Source: Sutterella sp.
GTDB lineage: Bacteria; Pseudomonadota; Gammaproteobacteria; Burkholderiales; Burkholderiaceae_F
Assembly: GCA_020025965.1 (NCBI GenBank)
Contig: JAHHRG010000050.1
Coordinates: forward strand, 1-15,084
Length of the DNA: 15,084 nucleotides
Direction: 5' to 3'
Shown: in pieces, positions 1 to 7,793 of the stretch
How the letters are laid out: every line of letters begins with the position of its first letter
Position numbering within the stretch: the first letter of the stretch is position 1
Made by a program: the position numbers and the translations under genes
Notes under the pieces: model-generated
Database searches by the model: none
What the model was told of the DNA's origin: nothing
What the model saw: the letters and a program-made list of their open reading frames with translations, nothing else

Positions 1-3000
1 GAGTAATGACGAGAGATTCCCGACCGTGAGTTTCGACTCAACATGCCTCAACATCACGATACGATCCGGTGCGGTCTTTTCGAGACCTTTCTGCTTACTC
101 TTTTTGGCCGGCATCCGGTACAGATCGGTACTCGTCATGCGAACGGCGAACTTGTCCGAATAACGATAGCCGTATGTCTCGTCGGGCAAGGCCGTCAATT
201 GGTTCGTCGCCGGCATTTCGTCAAACTTCATGCGGGTAGCCTTCACGACCTCAATATCGTCAACACCGGCCCAATCGCGCACGCCCACTGCACCAAGACT
301 AGGATCAACTTCCCAGCGGCGAATAAGTCGAGCGATCTCCTCATCGTCGCCGGACGATTCCCAGACTTCGCGCTTGCGAAGCCACGAGGCGAGTCCGCCA
401 GACGGCGGCAAAAGATCGAAACTGCGGTCTTCAATCTTGCTCGGCAGTCGAATATTGAGTTGCTTCAAAAGATTACTTGTGGGCTTTCTCCAGAAACGCA
501 TCAATTCGTCGAACGAAATCTCCTTGCGGCCGCCCAAGGGATCTCGCCCCTGATTGACGGAAAACGGCGGCATTTCCGCGCTGTAGTGCTCGTCAATCGC
601 CGTCTTCAAGGCTTCGAGCATCGCGTTGTCCGTACCGCTCCAACCGCGTTCGTCTTCACGGAAATTGTCGGGCGAATAGCCCGTCAAGGGCACTTTTCGC
701 ATCAGATGCGCAGCAAGAGTACGACGGTCGAATCCCGGTTCGCCCTCCTCTACGCCGCCTGCAAAATCAAGGAGCCAGGCAAAGAGTTCCTGCGCAACAA
801 TGGAGGGCTGACGTTCGTCGGCATCCGTTCCGGTCCCCGTCACAAAGGAAATCATCAGGTTGTCGCGAGCCGCCAAGAGCAAATCGAGGAAAACGTTGCG
901 ATTGTCGATACGGCTGTCTCGATCGCCTCGGCGCGGCTCAGCCGCCATCAGGTCAAACTCTTCTCGGTCACTCGTCCCGGGGAAAGCACTGTCGGCATTG
1001 AGACCGATTACGGCAATGACACGGTACGGAATATTGCGCATCTGTGTCATGCCGCTGAAGGTAATCCCGTTGCTGCCGCGACCGCTCGTCGGCGTTTCTT
1101 TCAGTTTGGCGCTCAGCGCTTCCACAAAAAGCAAATACGGTAGCTTCCAATTGGCAACTTCACCGCCGGCCGCCTGCTTCACTTCAGCGGTAAGCGCGTT
1201 GACTCCCTCACGAACGGTCGAGAAATTCACACAATCGTATTCGGGCGGGAAAAAGTCCGCCAGCATGTCGGAGAACCAGCTTCGCCATTCTTCGACTGTC
1301 TTCTCACCCACCGTTTTAAGGCGATGGCGTTCGAGTTTCAGAGCGAGATCGCTCAAACCTTCCAAGAGACGCGGACGATCGTTGACGCCCACCCAGGTCC
1401 CGTTTTCCGTTCCTTCAACGGGAAGCGTATCGCCCCAGGGAGCCTTCACGTCGTCGGGTAGCATAAAGCCCAGCGTCAGACGTTCCAAGGCTCGTTCGAG
1501 CGACATATCGTGCATCGTTTCACTGAGTTCGGGAAGACCGTCGTCTTGCTCGATTTTCTTCAGATGTGCTTCGGAAAGACCGAATCGATACCCTGCCTGC
1601 ACCAACCAGTCGTTCATCACGGCGATGTCGGAAACGGAGAAACCGTAGCGTTCGCCCACGATCGGCACACTCACCCATTCGATCAGGGAGAGAATGTCGG
1701 CACGTCCGGCCAAAAGACGCAAGAGCATCAGCACGCCTTGCGCCGCCGGATCGGAATCGACAGGACGCGCCCCCGTCACCGTCCACGGCAATCGGCGTTC
1801 CGCCGGAAGACTGCCGAAGACCTTGTCAATCAAAGGCATGGCCCCCGAGATATCGGGCGTGACTACAAGAACGTCGTCAGGCTTCAAATCGGGATGCTTT
1901 GTGAAAAGCGACTGAAGCCAATCGGCGAGATTTTCTAGTTCGCGCGTCGCCGTCGGAGCTCGCATAAAGAGAAGCGAGTCGTCTTCGGCCTTGAAAATCG
2001 ATTCGTGGGGATTGCCCTTTTTGAGATCGGGGTCAAGATCTAGAATGGAGTCTTGAATACGGCGAAGAAGCTTCGGATCCCGAGCTTCGAGAAAGTAGTT
2101 CTGAACGTCGACATCGGTATCCACCTTGAGATCCTGATGACGGCCTGCGTAGGCTTCCCACTCCTTGCTCGTTTTGCGAACGATCGTAGTGGGTGTCAAA
2201 TCGGGTTCGTAAGGGGCGGCATCCAATTCGGAGAGAAGAGAAGGATTTTCGTCCCCTGCCGTATCCGGTCCCTGCGTGAATCGCCAAAGACGATCCAGAT
2301 TGGCACGCGTCGAACGCGCATTGTCGGCCAGAATCGGATGAACGGCATCGGTGTGCGAATCGGCATTGCCCCAATCCATGAGACTGCGGGGAATGAGGTC
2401 GTACCAGTATTGATCGGTCGGATTCAACAAATAGAGCCAGACGTTTCGGCCGGGCTTGGCAAACGCCTTGATAATCGGGAGCATCAGAGGCGGCACAACA
2501 GTCGGCACAAAGATATGAAGGCTCTCGGGCAATTCGACTTTCGTCGCCCAATCTTCATGCTTGAACGAAGCAACGTCGCCCGTAGCTGCGAATTGCTTCA
2601 GGACGTTCGGAAAATCGTTGATAAAATCCGTCCCCGACCAATCGGGCGAGTCATAGAGGCGCTTCCAGAGTTCTTTCTGCCAATGAAAGTCCGGATGACG
2701 TTCGAGCATCGCTTTTTCGCGATCGTGCTCGGGGCCCTTGGGAAGCATTTCGGCATGCACCCCCACCCATTCGAGAACCCAGTCGAATCGATAACTCGCA
2801 TAGGTCATGAATTTCTGCGCCACATGTGCGGAGAGTCTGTAGACGGCGACGGCGTCTTTCCCGTCGAGATAGTGCTGCAGACGGGGATAGGTCTCGCAAA
2901 GGGAGCCGGGGCCTTTCTCACTCAAGAGGCGCCAAATCATCCATACCGCTTCAGGCCCGACCAGATTCGTCAGGTCTCGTGAAAAAAGGCCTAACCAACG

Positions 3001-3231
3001 CCCGAGTAACATACAGTCGATCCCGGCATAAATACCGTCGCGCTCGGCAATCGAGCGCTTCAAATCCTCTTCAACAGCGAGCGACGGAATCACAACGGGG
3101 ACCTTTTCGAAGGCCGTTGCGAAGAGTTTCTCATGAGGAATCGGTGCGTCGACGAAACGCAAATTCTCGATATTGTGCATCAGTACGGTTTTGAGGACTT
3201 CATAACTGTTGCTGTATACGGTATGGATCAC
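1..3231 (-). CDS. recC: RecBCD exonuclease V gamma subunit RecC, C-terminus cut by window edge
   Basis: RecC is the Chi-recognition subunit of the RecBCD helicase-nuclease, which processes double-strand breaks for recombination and degrades foreign linear DNA. The frame is open for 1,077 codons with no stop and runs off the left edge. E. coli RecC is about 1,120 residues, and by motif position roughly the last 200 residues are missing here. The N-terminus (VYSNSYEVL) matches the RecC opening VYHSNRLDVL. The most diagnostic block lies near residues 731-830: MRNIPYRVIAVIGLN, then FDLMAAEPRRGDR, then NVFLDLLLAARDNLMISF, each with a clear E. coli counterpart. No Walker motif is visible, as expected for this inactivated helicase-like subunit. 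I chose a GTG start at 3231 because a GGGAGAG ribosome binding site sits about 7 bases upstream and it keeps the first strand intact; an in-frame ATG lies 18 codons further in. recB and recD would be expected beyond the left edge. No convincing -35/-10 pair was found. Confidence 0.93.
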   Translation of the reverse strand, partial: MIHTVYSNSYEVLKTVLMHNIENLRFVDAPIPHEKLFATAFEKVPVVIPSLAVEEDLKRSIAERDGIYAGIDCMLLGRWLGLFSRDLTNLVGPEAVWMIWRLLSEKGPGSLCETYPRLQHYLDGKDAVAVYRLSAHVAQKFMTYASYRFDWVLEWVGVHAEMLPKGPEHDREKAMLERHPDFHWQKELWKRLYDSPDWSGTDFINDFPNVLKQFAATGDVASFKHEDWATKVELPESLHIFVPTVVPPLMLPIIKAFAKPGRNVWLYLLNPTDQYWYDLIPRSLMDWGNADSHTDAVHPILADNARSTRANLDRLWRFTQGPDTAGDENPSLLSELDAAPYEPDLTPTTIVRKTSKEWEAYAGRHQDLKVDTDVDVQNYFLEARDPKLLRRIQDSILDLDPDLKKGNPHESIFKAEDDSLLFMRAPTATRELENLADWLQSLFTKHPDLKPDDVLVVTPDISGAMPLIDKVFGSLPAERRLPWTVTGARPVDSDPAAQGVLMLLRLLAGRADILSLIEWVSVPIVGERYGFSVSDIAVMNDWLVQAGYRFGLSEAHLKKIEQDDGLPELSETMHDMSLERALERLTLGFMLPDDVKAPWGDTLPVEGTENGTWVGVNDRPRLLEGLSDLALKLERHRLKTVGEKTVEEWRSWFSDMLADFFPPEYDCVNFSTVREGVNALTAEVKQAAGGEVANWKLPYLLFVEALSAKLKETPTSGRGSNGITFSGMTQMRNIPYRVIAVIGLNADSAFPGTSDREEFDLMAAEPRRGDRDSRIDNRNVFLDLLLAARDNLMISFVTGTGTDADERQPSIVAQELFAWLLDFAGGVEEGEPGFDRRTLAAHLMRKVPLTGYSPDNFREDERGWSGTDNAMLEALKTAIDEHYSAEMPPFSVNQGRDPLGGRKEISFDELMRFWRKPTSNLLKQLNIRLPSKIEDRSFDLLPPSGGLASWLRKREVWESSGDDEEIARLIRRWEVDPSLGAVGVRDWAGVDDIEVVKATRMKFDEMPATNQLTALPDETYGYRYSDKFAVRMTSTDLYRMPAKKSKQKGLEKTAPDRIVMLRHVESKLTVGNLSSLL

Positions 3232-3343
3232 GAAATACTCTCCCTAAAGAAATGCACTTTTAAGTCTATCTGTTTTTGTCTTACGAAGATGATTTTAGGC
3301 AGACCATACGTCAGTTTGCGACGCGCTTCTCCGTTCGAACAAA

Positions 3344-3379
3344 TAAAAAAAACGGGAACGTTCGAAAACGCTCCCGTTT
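3344..3379 (-). terminator. Rho-independent terminator of the M20 peptidase gene
   Basis: Reading on the minus strand, the arm AAACGGGA (3379-3372) pairs with TCCCGTTT (3357-3350), with a further G-T/CG extension toward a TTCGAA-type loop. A run of eight T follows and overlaps the stem base. It lies 25 bases past the peptidase stop and upstream of recC, so it separates the two transcription units. Confidence 0.85.
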
Positions 3380-3404
3380 CTTTTAGGCTGAGACCCTATG
3401 CCGA

Positions 3405-4658
3405 TTAGGCAAGGGCGCCCTTTTCACCGTCCATACCAACGAGGGCGAGAACGGCGAGCACGGTCGTCTGGGGACCGAGCCAGATCTTGTCGGCAATGAA
3501 GTATTCCTTCAGGCTGTGTTCGTTGCAGCAAACGCCGCCCGTACCGATGCAGGTCGCCGGAATGTTCATGGACATCGGCTTGTTGGCGTCGGTGGAGGAC
3601 GGGCCGAAGCGCTTCACTTCGAGGCCGAGCACGTCCATGGCACCCAAAGCGGCCTGAACAACCGGGCAGTCGGCCGGACGCATACCGGCAGGACGATTAC
3701 CGATCTGAGTCTTGACGAGCTTCAGATGGTTCTTCGGATCGGCCTTGACCCAGTGAGCGTTTTCTTCTTCGACAGCCTTTTCAAAGCAGCCGAGAACGAA
3801 CTTTTCAAGCTTGTCGAGTTCTTCAACGTTGACGGAACGCAGGTCGACGTCCACTTCGCAGTGAGCGGCGATGGAGTTCACCGTCGTACCGCCCTTAATC
3901 GTACCGATCGTGTAGGTGGTCTTCGGGTCTTCCGGCAATTCCATGTCGGCGATCTTGGCACCGGCACGGCACATGGCGTGAATGGCAGACGGGATCTTGC
4001 CGTAGTCAACATAGGAGTGGCCGCCTTCGCCTTCAATGGCGAGACGCCAGCGGTGAGCACCCGTAGCACCGTTCTGAACCGTGTGCACGTTGGCCATGTC
4101 AACGCCGATAAAGCCGTCGATCTTGCGGGAGCCGTCAAAGAGAGCCTTGGAACCGCGGATGTCGCCGTTACCTTCTTCGCCGACCGTACCGACAAAGAGG
4201 ATGTCGCCTTCGGTTTCGATACCGGCCTTTTCAAGAGCGCGCAGGGTCTGCAGCACGCTGCGAGGACCGGAAGCGTCGTCACCGATACCCGGGCCGTAGA
4301 GCGTGTCGCCTTCGCGGCGAACCTTCAGGGCCGTACCGGCCGGGAAAACCGTATCAAGGTGGGCGGCGATGGCCACAACCGGACCGTTGCCCTTACCCGG
4401 ACGACGACCGACGACAATGCCGCTTTCGTCAATCACGACGTCCTTGAGGCCGTACTGCTTCAAAAGACCGGCAAAGGCTTCGGCGCGAACGCCTTCGGCA
4501 AACGTCGGAGATTCGATTTCGGAAATCTTAATCTGTTCTTCGAGCGCGTAATCGGCTTCGTCGTAGCAGATCTGCAAAGCCTTCTTGACGCTTTCCTTAG
4601 CGGCAATAACAGCCATGCGTTCCTTCATCGAGTCCATCAGAACGGGCTTTTCATTCAT
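3405..4658 (-). CDS. M20-family zinc metallopeptidase (PepT/ArgE-like)
   Basis: This is a cytoplasmic di-zinc aminoacylase or peptidase of the M20 family, 417 residues long, which is normal for the family. The metal and catalytic residues can be read directly: H100 and D102 in AHLDTVFP, the bridging D127 in GPGIGDDASG, the general base E161 and metal ligand E162 in GTVGEEGNGD, D187 in GVDM, and the last metal histidine H381 in NEHSL. A dimerisation lid domain separates D187 from the C-terminal catalytic part (IEGEGGHSYVDYG near 210). The SAIHAM and STDANKP stretches resemble PepT-like proteins annotated as tripeptide or dipeptide peptidases; the true substrate cannot be told from sequence. 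The ATG at 4658 has an AAGGAG ribosome binding site 8 bases upstream (4667-4672). The gene has its own promoter and terminator and appears monocistronic. There is no signal peptide. Confidence 0.92.
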   Translation of the reverse strand: MNEKPVLMDSMKERMAVIAAKESVKKALQICYDEADYALEEQIKISEIESPTFAEGVRAEAFAGLLKQYGLKDVVIDESGIVVGRRPGKGNGPVVAIAAHLDTVFPAGTALKVRREGDTLYGPGIGDDASGPRSVLQTLRALEKAGIETEGDILFVGTVGEEGNGDIRGSKALFDGSRKIDGFIGVDMANVHTVQNGATGAHRWRLAIEGEGGHSYVDYGKIPSAIHAMCRAGAKIADMELPEDPKTTYTIGTIKGGTTVNSIAAHCEVDVDLRSVNVEELDKLEKFVLGCFEKAVEEENAHWVKADPKNHLKLVKTQIGNRPAGMRPADCPVVQAALGAMDVLGLEVKRFGPSSTDANKPMSMNIPATCIGTGGVCCNEHSLKEYFIADKIWLGPQTTVLAVLALVGMDGEKGALA

Positions 4659-4680
4659 GACATTTTCTCCTTAGAAATGA

Positions 4681-4704
4681 GGTCACCCCAGGGAGGTCAA
4701 CCCC
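4681..4704 (-). repeat. Short direct repeat in the peptidase leader
   Basis: GGTCACCCC (4681-4689) and GGTCAACCCC (4695-4704) form a near-perfect direct repeat separated by five bases. They lie between the predicted transcription start (about 4720) and the ribosome binding site of the M20 peptidase. The role is unknown. A tandem regulator site is possible, but chance is not excluded. Confidence 0.35.
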
Positions 4705-4726
4705 TCGGGTAAAAACTGATTTTTTC

Positions 4727-4735
4727 ATTGTAGCA
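4727..4735 (-). promoter_or_regulatory. Extended -10 promoter for the M20 peptidase
   Basis: On the minus strand the sequence TGCTACAAT combines an extended -10 TGn with a TACAAT hexamer (5 of 6 to consensus). No good -35 is visible at 16-18 bases, which is typical for extended -10 promoters. The start would be near 4720, leaving a leader of about 60 bases. Confidence 0.5.
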
Positions 4736-4856
4736 ATCTCGGAAGGTAAATCTTGCTCGCGCTTTTGACGAAAACCTGTAATTCCCCGTATCTTACGGGT
4801 TGCATTAAGGGTAAATCCCTAGAGAAAAAGCTTATCTCGGAAAGAACGAGCCGTGT

Positions 4857-5387
4857 CTACCGATCCTTTGAAGCGCGCAACGCTTCACGCCAACAAGTTA
4901 TGAGGCGTTCCAAGCCGAACGCGGCATTGGCCGGACTTGTAGACGGAAGCGTCAGAATACACAGATCGTTTCGTTTTCCTAAAGATTCGGCCGTCCGACT
5001 CTTCTTCCAAACCGCTTCGCTCTTTTTCCCGTTCAAAATCACGGTGTGAATCTCGGGATGACGGAGAAGAAGCCCCGCCACATCGTTCGGTGTCCAATCG
5101 CGAATGTCGCTGTCGAGACTTCCCGTTCGACGGCAGCGTCCGATCGTATCCCATAAAGCAACGCCGTTCACCATCAACGCACTGTATCGACGATCGAAAT
5201 CCGGCGACAACAAGGCCTCGGCCGACTCGGGAAACAAAGCCGCCATCACGGACCAAAACCGATTTCTAGGATGCCCATAATAGCGTCCCAAGGCGAGCGA
5301 CGCAGCCGAAGGCATGCTTCCCAAGACCAAAATACGAGCCGTGTCGCCCACAATCGGTGCGAAGCCCGTTAAAAAATCTTCATTCAT
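4857..5387 (-). CDS. Hypoxanthine/uracil-DNA glycosylase, UDG superfamily family 6-like
   Basis: This is a base-excision repair glycosylase of the UDG superfamily, most like the hypoxanthine-DNA glycosylases (family 6) that remove deaminated adenine. The first motif, near residues 22-45, reads LGSMPSAAS followed by YYGHPRNRFW; the Asn in HPRN corresponds to the residue reported as critical in family 6. The middle block VALWDTIGRCRRTGSLDSDI fixes the subfamily, and the third motif LPSTSPANA lies near residue 147. An upstream in-frame TTG at 5393 would add two residues, but the ATG at 5387 is preferred because AGG lies 8 bases before it, while TTG would leave only 2 bases of spacing. The protein is 176 residues, normal for the family. 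It is divergent from bioB with 88 bases between starts. Two small hairpins (CCCGTA/TACGGG at 4785-4799 and AGGG/CCCT near 4808-4820) follow the stop, without a T-run. Confidence 0.88.
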   Translation of the reverse strand: MNEDFLTGFAPIVGDTARILVLGSMPSAASLALGRYYGHPRNRFWSVMAALFPESAEALLSPDFDRRYSALMVNGVALWDTIGRCRRTGSLDSDIRDWTPNDVAGLLLRHPEIHTVILNGKKSEAVWKKSRTAESLGKRNDLCILTLPSTSPANAAFGLERLITCWREALRASKDR

Positions 5388-5475
5388 TTTCAAAACCTAA
5401 CAATTACGATCGATCGGCAAAAACTCTCTGCGACAATCGTCTGTAAAGTTAAGCGACACATACACTGGAAAGCCG

Positions 5476-6447
5476 ATGTCACTACTTACCGATCTCACGC
5501 GTCACTCGCTCGTCTTGCTCCCGCAGAAACCTCAGGAAATCTTAGAACTTTTTGAGACGACGTCGGACGAGGAACTCTTTAAGGCTTCTCATTTGATTAC
5601 CGAGCGCTGTGCATCGCGCCGCTTTGATGTCTGCACGATTGTGAACGCCAAATCGGGCCGATGCACCGAAGACTGCCGATGGTGCGCACAGTCGCGCCAT
5701 TGGAAAACGAGCGTTACCGTCACCCCCATTTTGTCCGACGACGACACGAAGCGGGCGCTCGATCGAGCGGAATTACTCAAGATTCGGAAATTTTCCTTTG
5801 TGACCTCGGGCCGCAAGTTGTCTGTCAACGAAACACAGGAGTTGTCGGCACATATCGCCCAAGCTGCTGCGCGTCCCAATATGGAAATCTGTGCATCTTT
5901 GGGACTCATGGACGAAAAGGCACTGAGGCTTTTGAGGGCTTCGGGGCTTACGCGCGTTCACTGCAACCTTGAAACCGGAAAAGACTTTTTCCCAAAGGTC
6001 TGTACAACTCATACGCGTGAAGACAAGATCGTGACTTTGAAAGCCGCTAGACGCGCGGATTTGGATATCTGCTCCGGGGGACTCTTCGGCATGGGAGAAA
6101 CATTTGAAGACAGGGTCGAATTGGCTTTTCAGTTGAGAGAGCTCTCGGTCCCGTCGATTCCTTTAAATTTTTTGTCGCCGATTCCCGGCACCCCATTAGA
6201 AAACGCCCGAGCCTTGACGGCATCGGACGTTCTGAGAACCATTGCGCTCTTTCGTTTTGTCAATCCCAAGGCTTATTTGCGATTTGCAGGCGGTCTCGCG
6301 GGTCTCTCTCACGACACCTTGAGACGCGGTCTTTATACCGGGATCAACAGTGCAATAGTCGGGGACTTTTTAACGACGGCAGGCCTCAACGCTGAAAAAA
6401 TGTTGGTCTTGGCCCGCGAAGCCGGGTATTCGACGGATTCTATTTAA
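5476..6447 (+). CDS. bioB: Biotin synthase BioB, likely the anaerobe-type (auxiliary 4Fe cluster) variant
   Basis: BioB is a radical-SAM enzyme that inserts sulfur into dethiobiotin, the last step of biotin synthesis. The radical-SAM motif is C63-x3-C67-x2-C70 within SGRCTEDCRWCAQS. CSGGLFGMGET (from C199) and YLRFAGG (R269) match the E. coli CSGGIVGLGET and YVRLSAG blocks. In E. coli the auxiliary 2Fe-2S cluster uses C97, C128, C188 and R260. Here C128 and C188 correspond to C139 and C199, but C97 aligns with S107 (KFSFVTSGR). An extra C53 in FDVCTIVNAKSG has no E. coli equivalent. This pattern resembles the BioB class of anaerobes reported to carry an auxiliary 4Fe-5S cluster. The length of 323 residues is normal. 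The ATG at 5476 has a modest GGAAAG upstream. No other bio gene is in the window, so biotin may be made from imported or distantly encoded precursors. No convincing BirA operator was seen. Confidence 0.93.
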   Translation: MSLLTDLTRHSLVLLPQKPQEILELFETTSDEELFKASHLITERCASRRFDVCTIVNAKSGRCTEDCRWCAQSRHWKTSVTVTPILSDDDTKRALDRAELLKIRKFSFVTSGRKLSVNETQELSAHIAQAAARPNMEICASLGLMDEKALRLLRASGLTRVHCNLETGKDFFPKVCTTHTREDKIVTLKAARRADLDICSGGLFGMGETFEDRVELAFQLRELSVPSIPLNFLSPIPGTPLENARALTASDVLRTIALFRFVNPKAYLRFAGGLAGLSHDTLRRGLYTGINSAIVGDFLTTAGLNAEKMLVLAREAGYSTDSI

Positions 6448-6565
6448 GAACCGTATCCATGCCGAATTCGCACACGCCGCCGACGCACCAGCCCATCCCT
6501 TTCAGGAAGGCTGCGAACGCAATTAAGAATAAAACAAAAAGCAAAACCCGAAACAACATCCTCAT
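6440..6565 (-). CDS. Small 41-residue single-span membrane protein
   Basis: This short gene encodes 41 residues and overlaps the last 8 bases of bioB on the opposite strand. The ATG at 6565 has a strong GGGAGGG ribosome binding site about 9 bases upstream (6573-6579 region). The protein starts MRMLFR, then has a hydrophobic helix (VLLFVLFLIAFAAFL, about residues 7-21) and a short tail with paired cysteines, GWCVGGVC (C27 and C32), ending in a stop at 6440. A positive N-terminus before the helix suggests N-in insertion with the cysteines on the periplasmic side. It also resembles a short lipoprotein-less signal peptide followed by a small secreted tail. A promoter and a leader hairpin lie just upstream. 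I do not recognise a family. Support is the ribosome binding site, the coherent membrane segment and the promoter, not homology. Confidence 0.6.
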   Translation of the reverse strand: MRMLFRVLLFVLFLIAFAAFLKGMGWCVGGVCEFGMDTVLK

Positions 6566-6587
6566 GATGTAAACCCTCCCTAGCTTT

Positions 6588-6625
6588 CTTTGAGCCGTCC
6601 CTCTTCCCTGACGGGCGGTTCAAAG
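6588..6625 (-). promoter_or_regulatory. Hairpin between bioB and the small gene's leader
   Basis: CTTTGAGCCGTCC (6588-6600) and GGGCGGTTCAAAG (6613-6625) pair over 13 positions around a 12-base loop. On the plus strand the two imperfect positions become G-U pairs; on the minus strand they are mismatches. It could therefore act in the bioB 3' end (it lacks a T-run directly after it) or in the 5' leader of the 41-residue gene, ending about 8 bases before that gene's ribosome binding site. Confidence 0.5.
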
Positions 6626-6642
6626 CTTCCATACCTAAGACT

Positions 6643-6671
6643 ATTGTCGTAGTTTTTTTCAACTTTGTCAC
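6643..6671 (-). promoter_or_regulatory. Sigma-70-type promoter for the 41-residue gene
   Basis: On the minus strand GTGACA (6671-6666, 5 of 6 to TTGACA) is followed after exactly 17 bases by GACAAT (6648-6643, 4 of 6 to TATAAT). The start would be near 6636, giving a leader of about 70 bases that contains the hairpin at 6588-6625. Confidence 0.45.
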
Positions 6672-6719
6672 GCGCTATCGGGTTATTACCGAGAATTCCG
6701 AGCAACGATAGCGACAAAG
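6663..6719. repeat. Long interrupted inverted repeat upstream of the DMT gene
   Basis: CGCTATCG (6673-6680) is perfectly repeated in inverse as CGATAGCG (6706-6713). After a 4-base bulge on the left side only, the arms continue with CTTTGT (6663-6668) and ACAAAG (6714-6719). The left arm covers the -35 of the small-gene promoter, so it could be an operator or an RNA structure. No T-run follows, so it is not an ordinary terminator. Confidence 0.5.
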
Positions 6720-6761
6720 GGGTTTCGCGTCGATCGGCTACTCATTGAGGCAAAAGCCTGC

Positions 6762-6767
6762 TATTCT
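6762..6767 (+). promoter_or_regulatory. Possible extended -10 for the DMT transporter
   Basis: TGCTATTCT (TG at 6759-6760) resembles an extended -10 with a TATTCT hexamer, about 80 bases before the chosen start. The -35 position (TACTCA) is poor. Weak support. Confidence 0.25.
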
Positions 6768-6845
6768 TGCCTGCCCGATTCGGACCGATTCGACTTATCA
6801 TTGAAGAATCGGTTTCGTTTTTTTCTGACTCATCAAGGTGTCGCC

Positions 6846-7772
6846 TTGAAAAACGCCTTCATTCAACTTCACGTTTCCATCCTGCTTGCCGGTTGGACCG
6901 GCATTTTCGGAAAGCTGCTGACTCTTTCACCAGGCCTCATCGTCTTTTGGCGCATTGTCATTGCCGGAAGCTGTCTCTGGCTTTGGCTCTGGTTTCGTAA
7001 AAAACTCGAACACGTCACCACGCGCGACAAGCTCGGCATCCTGGCAGTGGGCGCATTGTTAGCGACGCAGTGGACGCTTTTTTACGCCTCGATTCGCTAT
7101 TCGAACGTGAGTATCGGCGTGGTGGCCTTCTCGTCGATCGGCTTTTTCACAGCCATCCTCGAACCACTCATGACCGGACGCAGAATTTCCATTCGCGAAG
7201 TGCTCTTTTCACTCGTGACGATTTTGGGGATTTCGCTCATCTTCCACTTCGACGCGCAATACCGTCTCGGAATCGTCCTGGGGCTTGTTGGCGCGGCGGG
7301 AGCCGCCATTCTGGCCGTCTTCTTTAAGAAGTACCGCGCAAAGTATTCGAGCGAAACCGTGATGAGCTGGCAATTACTCGGGGGCTTTTGCTACGCATTG
7401 GTCGCCCTGCCGATCTACGTCTCGCTCATGCCGGCGGAACCCTTCTTCCCGGTCTGGCCCGATACGATTTATCTGTTGATCTTTGCGATTCCCTGCACGC
7501 TCTTCATGTATCTCTTGCAGATCCAGTCGCTGCAGCACATTTCCGCCTTTACGGTCAACCTTTCCTACAACCTCGAACCCATTTATTCGATTATTCTCGC
7601 CATGATCATCTTTGACGAATCGAAGGATTTGGGACTTTCCTTTGTGGGCGGCGTCGGACTCATTGCCCTCTCGGTAGCACTTCAAACCTATGCCGTGATG
7701 CACGACAACAAGAAGTCTAAGAAAGCGCGAGTCGAAAAACTCAATGCCGCGTTAGCCAAGGATCGCAAATAA
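6846..7772 (+). CDS. EamA/DMT-superfamily inner-membrane transporter
   Basis: This is a drug/metabolite-transporter superfamily permease with two EamA repeats and about ten predicted membrane helices, acting in the inner membrane as a metabolite exporter or carrier; the substrate is unknown. Family features visible are the N-terminal helix with GWTGIFGKL, the WRIVIAG block of helix 2, LLATQWTLFYASIRYSNVSIG (helices 3-4), the EPLMTGRRIS loop after helix 4, and the second-repeat counterpart NLEPIYSIILAMIIFDES. The C-terminus is a short basic tail (KKSKKARVEK). I place the start at TTG 6846, because AGGTG lies about 7 bases upstream and the protein then begins directly with helix 1. An in-frame TTG at 6801 would add 15 residues but has no ribosome binding site. 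The chosen form has 308 residues, usual for the family. It converges on hmp and is closed by the terminator at 7801-7840. Confidence 0.88.
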   Translation: MKNAFIQLHVSILLAGWTGIFGKLLTLSPGLIVFWRIVIAGSCLWLWLWFRKKLEHVTTRDKLGILAVGALLATQWTLFYASIRYSNVSIGVVAFSSIGFFTAILEPLMTGRRISIREVLFSLVTILGISLIFHFDAQYRLGIVLGLVGAAGAAILAVFFKKYRAKYSSETVMSWQLLGGFCYALVALPIYVSLMPAEPFFPVWPDTIYLLIFAIPCTLFMYLLQIQSLQHISAFTVNLSYNLEPIYSIILAMIIFDESKDLGLSFVGGVGLIALSVALQTYAVMHDNKKSKKARVEKLNAALAKDRK

Positions 7773-7793
7773 CCGAGTCGGTTTACCCCTAAA

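Noticed and set aside
43..1143. Long plus-strand open frame (366 codons)
   Set aside because: It is antisense to recC, whose reading frame gives clear RecC motifs; the plus product has no recognisable domain and no ribosome binding site.
3516..4712. 398-codon plus-strand open frame
   Set aside because: It is the antisense shadow of the M20 peptidase, which has all its metal ligands, a ribosome binding site and a terminator.
5388..5393. TTG start for the glycosylase at 5393
   Set aside because: Spacing from the AGG would be only 2 bases; ATG 5387 gives 8 bases.
5440..5470. BirA operator upstream of bioB
   Set aside because: Only a left-half-like CTGTAAAGT is present; the right half 15 bases on does not match.
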